Assembly: GCA_016219545.1 (NCBI GenBank)
Contig: JACRMH010000010.1
Coordinates: 1-33,635 of the forward strand
Source of the DNA: Chloroflexota bacterium
GTDB lineage: Bacteria > Chloroflexota > Anaerolineae > Anaerolineales > Villigracilaceae
Reading direction: 5' to 3'
Length of the DNA: 33,635 nucleotides
Of the stretch, positions 1-6,983 are shown one piece after another; positions within the stretch are counted from its first letter, which is position 1; each line of letters begins with the position of its first letter. The translations under genes and the position numbers were made by a program. The notes under the pieces were generated by a model, which saw only the letters and a program-made list of their open reading frames with translations, was not told the origin of the DNA and ran no database searches.

Positions 1-55
1 ACTCATTGATGAATACATTTACTTTTACAACTATGAGAGGATACAATTGAAAACA

Positions 56-88
56 AGACAGACACCCTACGAAACCAGGTGTCTGTCT
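56..88. terminator. Hairpin, possible terminator
   Basis: An 11-bp perfect inverted repeat (56-66 and 78-88, arm AGACAGACACC) with an 11-nt loop lies downstream of the minus-strand secreted-protein gene. The U-tract is poor on both strands, so termination is plausible but not certain. The rest of 1-176 shows no gene. Confidence 0.4.
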
Positions 89-176
89 ATTTGACCAGGG
101 GGGCTTTCTTTTTGTGTCTTGTTTGATGGGTTCAGTTCAGACAGAGTCTTGTTTTGTTATTACACCTCACTCTATG

Positions 177-1361
177 TCATTGCCCCGGCCATCCGATCTG
201 TCCCTGTCCTTCACGCACAGCCCAGTAAATGATCCCGCCCCAATTCCACGACCGCCTATAACGTGGATTATTCACGCGGTTGTTGTCATCCATGCGCCGC
301 AGAGTCAGGTTGTTATCCCAATAGGCATCGGGCGTGCCATCTTTGTTTAAATCCGCCATCAAAGCTGCTGGCAAATCCTTCACGGCGTAAGGCGGGATCT
401 CGCCGCCGCTTGTATTTCGTTTCCATTCATACCCCACGATTTGTGTGTGTCCAGTTCCCTCCCCACAGTCATAGTTCTCATTTTCGTCCGGACCCGGCAC
501 GCAACCTTCGACTGATTTGTATTCGAAATAACGCAATTCCCAATACAGCTTATACGGTGCGCGACCACTGCCAACAAACAAAGGAATATCATGGGGTAAT
601 TCTTCGAGCCCCCCAACACTGCCTGCCAGCGGTCCGGCGCCAACAGCGGGATGAGAAGGGACTTCCCAGTGGATGAGCATGGGCGTGCCGCTTGTGCCAT
701 GATCGGGCAGCATTAACTCACCGATATAAGGAAGAGTAACGAACATCGGGCCAGCAGGGCGCAGGGTCAGGGTTAGACGTAAATTCTGCCAGTCTCCCAC
801 TTGCGGAAATCTGGCAGAACCACCGCCATAGGGAATGTAATCCAATCCACCTGAACCGGAAGATTGTCCCAATCCGCCATTGCGGATCGCGGTCGGCCAG
901 CGCACGAGGGTCGCGGGATAGGGTCGCACATCTAGGAATATCTGCGGGAAGGACACGCGTGCGCTTATCTTCCACTTCGCATTTTCACAAGTGATACCGC
1001 CCGCACTCACTGTGAACACATCGCATGGATGTTTGGGTTCTGCCGCTTGCGGCGAGCAGGGCATATCATCGATCGCATCGCCGGCTGTCTCGATGATCGC
1101 GCCGGTGCAGTTATCCACCCAGGCTGGATAAGCGCTGCATGTTCCGGCAGCAGGATCGTATGAAGTGACTATATACGCCATATGCTCACCTGGTGTACAA
1201 GTTCCTTCACCACCGCCTTCATTACCACCTGGCTCGCCTCCTCCATAGGTGCAGATGATGCTGCCGTCCGGTTGGAAAGTGCAGGTGGGTGGATCGGACT
1301 GCGCCTGAACTGGATAAAGTGGGAGAGTGATCAACAGGAGAAAAAGAAAAATACGTTTCAT
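177..1361 (-). CDS. Secreted cysteine-rich protein, last gene of the pilus operon
   Basis: I do not recognise the family. The 394-residue product opens with a clear signal peptide (MKRIF, hydrophobic run, cleavage likely after VQAQ near residue 21). A Gly/Glu-rich linker with scattered cysteines follows (about residues 30-130), then a long region with no hydrophobic segments. Near residue 343 there is a DLNKDGTPDAYWDNN loop that matches the Dx[DN]xDGxxD calcium-binding pattern of EF-hand and dockerin-like repeats. The start overlaps the upstream stop as ATGA, so translation is coupled to the membrane protein before it. Its place at the end of a flp-tadE operon suggests an exported or surface-attached component, such as a tip or adhesin protein. 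That role is inferred from position only. Confidence 0.7.
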   Translation of the reverse strand: MKRIFLFLLLITLPLYPVQAQSDPPTCTFQPDGSIICTYGGGEPGGNEGGGEGTCTPGEHMAYIVTSYDPAAGTCSAYPAWVDNCTGAIIETAGDAIDDMPCSPQAAEPKHPCDVFTVSAGGITCENAKWKISARVSFPQIFLDVRPYPATLVRWPTAIRNGGLGQSSGSGGLDYIPYGGGSARFPQVGDWQNLRLTLTLRPAGPMFVTLPYIGELMLPDHGTSGTPMLIHWEVPSHPAVGAGPLAGSVGGLEELPHDIPLFVGSGRAPYKLYWELRYFEYKSVEGCVPGPDENENYDCGEGTGHTQIVGYEWKRNTSGGEIPPYAVKDLPAALMADLNKDGTPDAYWDNNLTLRRMDDNNRVNNPRYRRSWNWGGIIYWAVREGQGQIGWPGQ

Positions 1362-2359
1362 GGCGTAACCTCCATCAAGCCAGTCAAAATGGCTTGCTTC
1401 TCGCTCTCATCGGTCATACTCTGCCAGTTCTCCGGCAGGGTCTTCATCATCAACCGGTAATGATCCATCAACCATTTTGCATCCCAGGGCTCCGAGTCAT
1501 ACATCAGCGCCACCACCTCGCGTTCATTGGCTGTGGACGCGGGATCGGTGATCTCGACCTTTGGGGTTACTTGAGTCCCGATCCATTCCCAGCTTTGCTC
1601 TGCGCCATACCCGAAGAACAGGAAGGAGCGCATGGGAATTGCATCCGCAGTATAGATATGATCCTTCAATGAATAAACGATGTGGGTGTTGTCTGCATCT
1701 TCAACCACAAGGCAGATCACAGAATAATCACTGCCCCAAACTTCAACGCGGTTTCCCACAACAGTGGAAGTACGGAAACAACCGCGCAAGGCGTAGGTCA
1801 CTGCGGGCTTGTTATTCGAGTCCAAACGCCATTCTGCGAGATCGGGATTGGGTGGAATGAAACTGACCGGGACATCGCTCAATCCGTTATCAGTCGGGAT
1901 CATCACACGCTCCAATTGCTTGATCGGCATTTCATCGAAGCCCAAAAGTTCAGTTGCCTCGGCGCGGCTGTATCCTTCCCGGACTGCCAAAGCCCAGGCA
2001 ATCGTCTTCTCCAATCCCATATAGACACAGGCGGGTTGGATGACCTGGTAGTTCTGGCTGATATAGGTGGGGGTAAGCGACCATTCCCCGGCGTTCACCG
2101 GGCAGTCAATCAAGATGTCGCCTGTGGGTTGGGTAGGCGCAGGCAGTTGAGGTGGAACTTCAGTGGATAACGAGATGGAGATCGGTGCGGTCTTCACACT
2201 GCTCATCAACAGATAGCGATGGAGCGCGGACATGCCGATGGCTATTAATAGAAAAAAGAGGATCAGCGCGCTCATGACCGTATAGGCACGCGGCTGTCTG
2301 TGTCCGGATAGATCCTTGTAGGTCAACCCATCCAGGATCGTTGTAAAAAGAGACTTCAT
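1358..2359 (-). CDS. Single-pass membrane protein of the pilus operon, unknown family
   Basis: The 333-residue product has a short cytoplasmic N terminus, one hydrophobic segment at about residues 28-46, a Pro-rich stretch (about 70-80) and a large outside domain with several cysteines. The start at 2359 is chosen over the longer frame opening at 2431 because GGAG lies 7 nt upstream and the previous gene ends at 2379. The gene overlaps the next start by ATGA. I see no catalytic motif. An anchored periplasmic or cell-wall component of the pilus is plausible from context only. Confidence 0.7.
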   Translation of the reverse strand: MKSLFTTILDGLTYKDLSGHRQPRAYTVMSALILFFLLIAIGMSALHRYLLMSSVKTAPISISLSTEVPPQLPAPTQPTGDILIDCPVNAGEWSLTPTYISQNYQVIQPACVYMGLEKTIAWALAVREGYSRAEATELLGFDEMPIKQLERVMIPTDNGLSDVPVSFIPPNPDLAEWRLDSNNKPAVTYALRGCFRTSTVVGNRVEVWGSDYSVICLVVEDADNTHIVYSLKDHIYTADAIPMRSFLFFGYGAEQSWEWIGTQVTPKVEITDPASTANEREVVALMYDSEPWDAKWLMDHYRLMMKTLPENWQSMTDESEKQAILTGLMEVTP

Positions 2360-2378
2360 TGTTTGACTCCAAAAATAA

Positions 2379-2795
2379 TCATTGATCGCCGCGGGTGATG
2401 CCATTCGCCAGATAGCCAATGGCATGGACATTCACCCAGCGGGCGGGTAACAAAAACCCTGCCGAGTGTGTCCGGGCTTCCAGCAAACAGGCAGGTCGGT
2501 TCTGATATCTTCCGCAGGATACCGAAATGAGTTGCGTATGACCTGGTCGCTGGGCATTGAAATATTGTGCGGCGATTCCATTCCCTGCTGTTGTAGCTGT
2601 GATCGTGCCGTCAGGTAGGACGGTGATCTCCTGTGCTCCGGCATGGGCCGCAAGATCAGCGGCAGCCACGGTTTCCATCACGCGCGCATTGGTCACCATA
2701 TAATCCAAAATGCCGAGCAGGAATAAAGTCATCAGTGGCATCAGGATCGCAAACAGCATGATGGACTGCCCGCGTTCGCTTTGTCCGATCTTCAT
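2379..2795 (-). CDS. TadE/TadG-like pseudopilin (third copy)
   Basis: This 138-residue protein starts MKIGQSERGQSIMLF and runs into a hydrophobic helix (about residues 10-33). That is the basic/polar, Gly-Gln, hydrophobic pattern of TadE-like minor pilins. Unlike the other two copies it lacks the Glu usually found five residues into the helix (SIMLFAILMP), so prepilin-type processing is less certain. The start at 2795 has AGGTGG just upstream and overlaps the stop of the previous gene as ATGA; the longer frame opening at 2849 would start inside the previous gene. It is one of three tandem TadE-like genes after flp. Confidence 0.75.
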   Translation of the reverse strand: MKIGQSERGQSIMLFAILMPLMTLFLLGILDYMVTNARVMETVAAADLAAHAGAQEITVLPDGTITATTAGNGIAAQYFNAQRPGHTQLISVSCGRYQNRPACLLEARTHSAGFLLPARWVNVHAIGYLANGITRGDQ

Positions 2796-3211
2796 CGCCA
2801 CCTGGCCTTCCAGGTTTCGGAACGCGAGATGAACCACTCGCTGTTCCAACCGCCTGAGCTCAGTCCAAGAAAACCATTGAAGAGAGCCGGGGCTTGAAAA
2901 GAAACCCGGCAGCTTCCGGGTCGTCCGGGACCGCCTGGCGGGGAGACCTGCACGCGATAGTTCACGCCCTTCGTTCCAGACCAGGTGGCATTCAAAGTTT
3001 GCCAGGCAACATTGACCGCGTTGCGTTTGGCGCGGGCTGGGTCAGGCGACTGCGAAAGGAATTGCGAACACGCATACGCTGCGGCGGTCGCCGCTGTGCG
3101 GGCGCGATGGACCGGGATCCATGACAACAGACCAAATGCCATCAGGATCGCCAGCACTGCAAAGAGCGCCGTCTCGGGCATGGCTTGCCCGCGTTCGGAT
3201 AAAGGTTTCAC
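2792..3211 (-). CDS. TadE-like pseudopilin (second copy), GTG start
   Basis: The product (139 residues) begins VKPLSERGQAMPETALFAVL, a good match to the TadE N-terminal pattern: Gly-Gln-Ala, then Glu, then a hydrophobic helix to about residue 33. The GTG start at 3211 overlaps the upstream TGA as GTGA and has AGGAGG 6 nt before it. This decides against the much longer open frame that extends to 3475 inside the neighbouring gene. The C-terminal half is Gly/Pro-rich with one cysteine. TadE-like proteins are thought to act as minor pilins in Tad-type pilus or secretion machines. Confidence 0.78.
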   Translation of the reverse strand: MKPLSERGQAMPETALFAVLAILMAFGLLSWIPVHRARTAATAAAYACSQFLSQSPDPARAKRNAVNVAWQTLNATWSGTKGVNYRVQVSPPGGPGRPGSCRVSFQAPALFNGFLGLSSGGWNSEWFISRSETWKARWR

Positions 3212-3600
3212 TCGATCCCTCCTGATGGAGGTGGACCGGGATAGAAACGCCAGAGGCGAAAATAGGTTGCCGCGCGCTCGGCTTCGATCAGGCGGATGCC
3301 GAAGACCCATTGGCGCGAATCCTCGACACTGATCTGGGATCGCACCTGGCGTGTTCCATTTGGACCGGCGTTGATCCGGTCGGCGAGATCGGGGAACAGC
3401 ACATTCGCTCTTGTCTGTTCCGTGACCGGCGTGTTGTATGAGCCCGAAGCCACACCTGTAACGAACACCCCCCAATCTGTGGATGCGGAACGAAAAGCAT
3501 AGAAGGCGGCGAAGGTCATACCGAACAGGAGCAGGATCAGGACCGGGATCATCAAAGCGAACTCAGCCATCGCCTGTCCTTTTTCTTGCCTGCGTTTCAT
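3208..3600 (-). CDS. TadE-like pseudopilin (first copy)
   Basis: This 130-residue protein starts MKRRQEKGQAMAEFALMIPV, the textbook TadE signature: basic leader, GQAMAEFAL, then a hydrophobic helix to about residue 33. The remaining 95 residues are soluble-like. The start lies 2 nt after the Flp pilin stop, and the next gene overlaps by GTGA, so flp and the three tadE-like genes form one tightly packed operon. In known Tad systems TadE and TadF are minor pilins processed by the TadV prepilin peptidase. No peptidase gene is in the window. Confidence 0.85.
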   Translation of the reverse strand: MKRRQEKGQAMAEFALMIPVLILLLFGMTFAAFYAFRSASTDWGVFVTGVASGSYNTPVTEQTRANVLFPDLADRINAGPNGTRQVRSQISVEDSRQWVFGIRLIEAERAATYFRLWRFYPGPPPSGGIE

Positions 3601-3602
3601 CT

Positions 3603-3773
3603 CTACCCACCCCGCGCCATACGCAAGGCTTGGATGCCGGCTTCAAAAGCGGCGATCAATTCTGTGCGGTAGCGGGCGATCACGGCAATCGCCACCACAC
3701 CGATCGCGCCCAGGATCAGGGCGTACTCCGCAAAGTCCTGTCCGTCTTCTTCCTGCAAAAATCTTTTGAACAT
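3603..3773 (-). CDS. flp: Flp-type major pilin
   Basis: A short gene encoding 56 residues: MFKRFLQEEDGQDFAEYALI followed by a hydrophobic helix (LGAIGVVAIAVIARY) and an amphipathic tail. The GQDFAEYALI core matches the Flp/Fap motif, in which the leader is cut after Gly and Glu+5/Tyr+6 are conserved. Here the candidate cleavage lies after G11, with Glu and Tyr at residues 16 and 17. An AAGGAG site lies 5 nt upstream of the ATG. It is the first gene of the operon with the three tadE-like genes. Flp pilins assemble into the Tad pilus fibre. Confidence 0.85.
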   Translation of the reverse strand: MFKRFLQEEDGQDFAEYALILGAIGVVAIAVIARYRTELIAAFEAGIQALRMARGG

Positions 3774-3794
3774 GGTTACTCCTTTTGAATCAAA

Positions 3795-3824
3795 ATCGGC
3801 TGACAGAAGTTTCTGTCAGCCGAT
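3795..3824. promoter_or_regulatory. Perfect 14-bp stem-loop in the leader of the flp operon
   Basis: The arms ATCGGCTGACAGAA (3795-3808) and its exact complement (3811-3824) are separated by 2 nt. The stem lies 22 nt before the flp start, just upstream of its ribosome site. There is no convergent gene end here, so this is not an ordinary terminator. It could be a 5' stabilising stem-loop, an attenuator or an operator. Confidence 0.6.
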
Positions 3825-3896
3825 ATGATAGTGAAAAACATCAAGGGGTATCGTTTTCGTGTCGCCAGATTGCCCGCAAAGATAGCCGTCTGTGCC

Positions 3897-3946
3897 TTGC
3901 CGAATCACATGAAATAATGTAAAATACACAAAATACATATTTTACA
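3897..3946 (+). promoter_or_regulatory. Promoter and overlapping operator of the toxin-antitoxin operon
   Basis: A sigma70-like promoter is visible: TTGCCG (3897-3902), a 17-nt spacer, TAAAAT (3920-3925). The -10 box lies inside the left arm of an inverted repeat, TGTAAAATA (3918-3926) and TATTTTACA (3938-3946). AAGGAG follows just before the antitoxin start. The overlap fits the self-repression usual for toxin-antitoxin operons; the binding itself is inferred. Confidence 0.65.
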
Positions 3947-3959
3947 CAAGGAGCGACAA

Positions 3960-4388
3960 ATGGAAAGCACCCAAAGAGTACGCAAGACCGATCTGGCCCG
4001 CAATACCCACCAGATCATACGGGACGCCCAGCGCGGGCAGACCATTCTGATCGAAAATCACGGTCAGGCGGAAGTTGCGATCCTGGATGTGCTGGATTAT
4101 TACATCCTGCGCGCGGTATCCTCATACTATACCCACCCGTTGCGGGGGAACCGCAAAGTGATCAGCAGCCTGGTGATCGCAAAAATGGAAGATCGCCAGT
4201 CAGTATATGACCTCTCTCTATCCGCATATCTTGCCGGCAGCATCAGCCTGGGACGCACTGCAGAATTGCTCGAACTTCCGCTTCTGGATTTACAAGCCCG
4301 TTTTATCCGTCTGGGCGTGCCGCTCAACCTGGGCGCAAAAGACAAGCGTGATGCAAAATCCGAAGTGGAAGCTGCCCGCGGTTTCTGA
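3960..4388 (+). CDS. Antitoxin, Phd-like N terminus with UPF0175-like C terminus
   Basis: The 142-residue product has two recognisable parts. Residues 1-50 (RKTDLARNTHQIIRDAQRGQ then ILIENHGQAEVAILD) read like a Phd/YefM-type DNA-binding antitoxin domain. Residues 80-125 (YDLSLSAYLAGSISLGRTAELL) carry the G.IS.GRAAELL pattern of UPF0175 proteins, which are often paired with DUF3368 toxins. The gene is followed 17 nt later by such a toxin. It probably neutralises the toxin and represses its own promoter through the inverted repeat at 3918-3946. The pair lies on the opposite strand to, and between, the Tad-type genes, which suggests insertion as a cassette. Confidence 0.8.
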   Translation: MESTQRVRKTDLARNTHQIIRDAQRGQTILIENHGQAEVAILDVLDYYILRAVSSYYTHPLRGNRKVISSLVIAKMEDRQSVYDLSLSAYLAGSISLGRTAELLELPLLDLQARFIRLGVPLNLGAKDKRDAKSEVEAARGF

Positions 4389-4405
4389 TCGGTGAAGCAT
4401 CGGAT

Positions 4406-4897
4406 ATGTCAAATCCTTCATCATCCCATCCTGTATTGCTGGATAATACGGTCCTGAGCAACTTTGCCAAAGTGGATCGAAGTGATCTGGCATTGGGACT
4501 CTGGTCGACCTGCGCTACAACGCTTGAAACCTGGCAGGAATACATCATTGGACTTGCGATTGGAAAACTGCAAAAAAACGCATGGAAGAGTTTGGAGATC
4601 GTTGAACTGAATCCATCCGAACATGAATTTGCCGCCAGTCTATCCATTGCCTTGGGCGCAGGCGAACGCACTTGCATTGCAGTTGCAAAACATCGCCAGG
4701 GATTATTCGTCACAGATGATCGCAAAGCCCGCCAGGTTGCTCTTGAACTGGCGATCAAAGTAACCGGCACGCTGGGCATCCTGGTGGTTGCAATCGAAAG
4801 AAAGAAATGCACGCTCAAGGATGCCAACGATACCCTGGCCAAAATGATTCAGTTGGGATATCACTCGCCTGTAGATGATCTAAAAGAATTACTCTAA
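4406..4897 (+). CDS. DUF3368 PIN-domain toxin
   Basis: This 163-residue protein shows the PIN-like pattern of DUF3368 toxins: an N-terminal LLDNTVLSNFAKV with the first acidic residue (D13), LGAGERTCIAVA with the central Glu (about residue 91), FVTDDRKARQVA with two Asp (about 110-111), then VTGTLGIL. PIN toxins are metal-dependent ribonucleases, and these acidic residues are the expected metal ligands. It lies in an operon behind the antitoxin and ends at a strong bidirectional terminator. All expected acidic positions are present, so it looks active. Confidence 0.83.
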   Translation: MSNPSSSHPVLLDNTVLSNFAKVDRSDLALGLWSTCATTLETWQEYIIGLAIGKLQKNAWKSLEIVELNPSEHEFAASLSIALGAGERTCIAVAKHRQGLFVTDDRKARQVALELAIKVTGTLGILVVAIERKKCTLKDANDTLAKMIQLGYHSPVDDLKELL

Positions 4898-4908
4898 CGA
4901 CTCTCGCC

Positions 4909-4952
4909 AAAAAAAGGATGCCTTGACTTTGTTAGTCAGGGCATCCTTTTTT
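4909..4952. terminator. Bidirectional rho-independent terminator
   Basis: The arms GGATGCCTTGAC (4916-4927) and GTCAGGGCATCC (4935-4946) pair with one G-U, flanked by a run of A on the left and a run of T on the right. It separates the convergent toxin gene (plus) and tadC-like gene (minus) and can serve both. Confidence 0.88.
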
Positions 4953-4968
4953 CGTTCAGATAACTTTG

Positions 4969-5850
4969 TTACATCAACCCCGCACCCATGAACGGCGCAA
5001 TGATCGCCAGCACTAATCCCAAGACCGCCATGACACCAAACAAGCCGGCGCGTTGCCGTACCAGCGCGGCTCTCGCTTCCGTCATCTCCACCACCGTGCG
5101 ATGCACAGACTCCTGCAAGCCTTGCACACTGGACAGCACCGGACGGTTGTTGGCAAAGAAGTCATAGATGTCACGCAGAAATAAATTTGCCTCCACGTCA
5201 GCAGGATCGGGCAGATGCGCGCGCGTGGTTTCAATGGCTTTTGTAAAATCATCCACTTCCATGCGCGCCACCAGGAGTCCCAGCAGATTGCAGAATGGAC
5301 CACCCACAGCCGAAGCGCGCCGCAAGGCTTCCTGCACCCCGACCCCTGAAGATAACAAGGCGCTCAAGACAGACAACCCGATCAGCATGTTGTTGCGCAA
5401 GGACTCTGCGCGTTTCTTTGCGAGAGTCTTCAAGCGCACATAGGGACGGCGCAAGCCGAGCACGACAAAGATCAATGCGATCAGCGGCGCGACCATCACC
5501 ATGTTAAGTGCTGCCAGTGCGCCTGCCAATAACCCACCGACACTCAGGAAAATCGTAAAGTCACGAATGGCGGCGGCATAGAATTCGCCGGGCGAGTCAT
5601 AGGGATAGCCGGCCCGGCGCAAAAGGCTGATCACATCCGTTATATCCTTCGCCTGATCTGGATCAAAGCGTCCGGGCAGGATCGCGATCAACAAGGCGTC
5701 CCATGTGGAACGTCTTGTTGGCGTGTTGGTTGTCTGCATGTTCATCAGCCGGTTACCGCCAAAGATGCTAAAGGCGGATTGAAAAGTAGACAACAATTCA
5801 AAAGCCAGTACGCTCAAACTCAATGCGCCGAGAAAAGTAAAAAAGATCAT
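4969..5850 (-). CDS. TadC-like type II secretion F-domain membrane protein
   Basis: The 293-residue protein has hydrophobic segments at about 2-20, 92-112, 114-134 and 268-290. Between them lies the cytoplasmic T2SSF domain: LLRRAGYPYDSPGEF before the first pair, then LSSGVGVQEALRRA and a long helical region with RDIYDFFANNRPV and VHRTVVEMTEAR. TadB and TadC are the inner-membrane platform proteins that couple the assembly ATPase to pilin. Only one such gene and no TadA ATPase are in the window. The start overlaps the upstream stop as ATGA. A toxin-antitoxin cassette separates it from flp, so the two parts of the pilus locus are now on separate transcripts. Confidence 0.78.
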   Translation of the reverse strand: MIFFTFLGALSLSVLAFELLSTFQSAFSIFGGNRLMNMQTTNTPTRRSTWDALLIAILPGRFDPDQAKDITDVISLLRRAGYPYDSPGEFYAAAIRDFTIFLSVGGLLAGALAALNMVMVAPLIALIFVVLGLRRPYVRLKTLAKKRAESLRNNMLIGLSVLSALLSSGVGVQEALRRASAVGGPFCNLLGLLVARMEVDDFTKAIETTRAHLPDPADVEANLFLRDIYDFFANNRPVLSSVQGLQESVHRTVVEMTEARAALVRQRAGLFGVMAVLGLVLAIIAPFMGAGLM

Positions 5851-6983
5851 GGGGTCTCTCCTTGTGAAAGTTCAAGGCGGAAGTTTAATAACTTCCGCAA
5901 ATGGGTCTCGCCCGTCTGTCGGCTTCGGGTGGGTTTGCTGAACAAGGCTTGGCGCAGGATCTTCATTTGTTCCTTGCTGCGCTTCACCCGATAAGGCGGA
6001 CGCGGTCGGGCGTCCTTCAAAGCGCCGCTCCCGCCCTCCCAGGTTTCGCCGCCAAATTCGCGCGGCCAGAGTGGATACGCAACCATGTCCCATTTCGGCA
6101 GATGCTGATTTTTTCGGGCCTGGTGCCAGCGCCATAGAGCATCGAAGCGTGGACCCCACAAGCCCCAGACCAGATCGATCTGTATCTTTTTGTTTTGGAG
6201 CAAACCGAGAGTCTCGGTGCAATGATGGCAAACCGGGATACAATTCTCCGGGCGTTGGTAGCGCCAGGTAATTTCCACGGCTGTACGAAGCCCGGGCGAA
6301 AGGATCGGATGCCATGAACCCGGTTTGCCGCAGCGCATGCAGGCATTGGGGAACTCATGCTGCCACGGAATGCCGGCCACCGAGGCGGCCACCAGTTCAT
6401 CGAGATAGGGTTCTTCCGCTTGCAGGATCGAATGGGACAGTCGCACTGCATTTGAAGGGATGCTCCAAGTGTCACAGAAGTCCAGCAGGAAGCCCGCCGA
6501 GCTCACGATCTGTCCGCGTTCCCAAACCTCGAATTTTCTGCGTTGGATCTCCGGCTTGATCTGGCCGCGATGGGTGTCGCGGATGCGACGCATGTCGGCT
6601 ACAGCTTCCGACAGCAAAGCGAATAACAAGCTGTCCATCTGCACGCTTGGATCAATCGCTCCCAGTTGGGGCAGGTCGGTTGAAATAGACAGAATGGTCT
6701 GGATGTGGGGGCTGTAATCCGCCTGCGGTCCGCATTCGATCACAACCCGGCAGGCGGGCAGTTTCACGAACTTCCATTTTGTAACCACCTGATCGAATAC
6801 GATTGTTCCATCCCCGCTCAACGCCACAATTTTCATGGGCGGGCAGAAAAAAGTGTGGAAGGTGCGCGTGGTTTCGGTGGGGTAAATAAAAGCCAGAAGT
6901 TCATCATTCATATCCGTGAAAAACATCGCGCCCAAGGCGTGTTGTTCGGCAGATAAAAGGAATTGCAAATGCAAATTATTCAT
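5847..6983 (-). CDS. Zinc-ribbon or HNH-like protein of unknown function
   Basis: The 378-residue product is not recognised as a family. Its clearest feature is a metal-binding module in the C-terminal half: CMRCGKPGSWHP, about 30 residues, then NCIPVCHHC. Two CxxC-type knuckles with intervening His resemble an HNH endonuclease fold or a zinc ribbon (compare the common HNH phrase NLVPLCRSCH). The catalytic His of an HNH enzyme is not obvious. The last 50 residues are strongly basic, which fits nucleic-acid binding. The start at 6983 is favoured because GGAG lies 10 nt upstream; the gene overlaps the replication gene before it by 8 nt and the tadC-like gene after it by ATGA. This coupling ties it to both replication and pilus genes. 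Confidence 0.65.
   Translation of the reverse strand: MNNLHLQFLLSAEQHALGAMFFTDMNDELLAFIYPTETTRTFHTFFCPPMKIVALSGDGTIVFDQVVTKWKFVKLPACRVVIECGPQADYSPHIQTILSISTDLPQLGAIDPSVQMDSLLFALLSEAVADMRRIRDTHRGQIKPEIQRRKFEVWERGQIVSSAGFLLDFCDTWSIPSNAVRLSHSILQAEEPYLDELVAASVAGIPWQHEFPNACMRCGKPGSWHPILSPGLRTAVEITWRYQRPENCIPVCHHCTETLGLLQNKKIQIDLVWGLWGPRFDALWRWHQARKNQHLPKWDMVAYPLWPREFGGETWEGGSGALKDARPRPPYRVKRSKEQMKILRQALFSKPTRSRQTGETHLRKLLNFRLELSQGETP

Noticed and set aside
2795..3475. Long N-terminal extension of the second TadE-like protein
   Set aside because: The extension lies inside the first tadE-like gene in another frame; a GTG with AGGAGG at 3211 gives a normal TadE-like N terminus.
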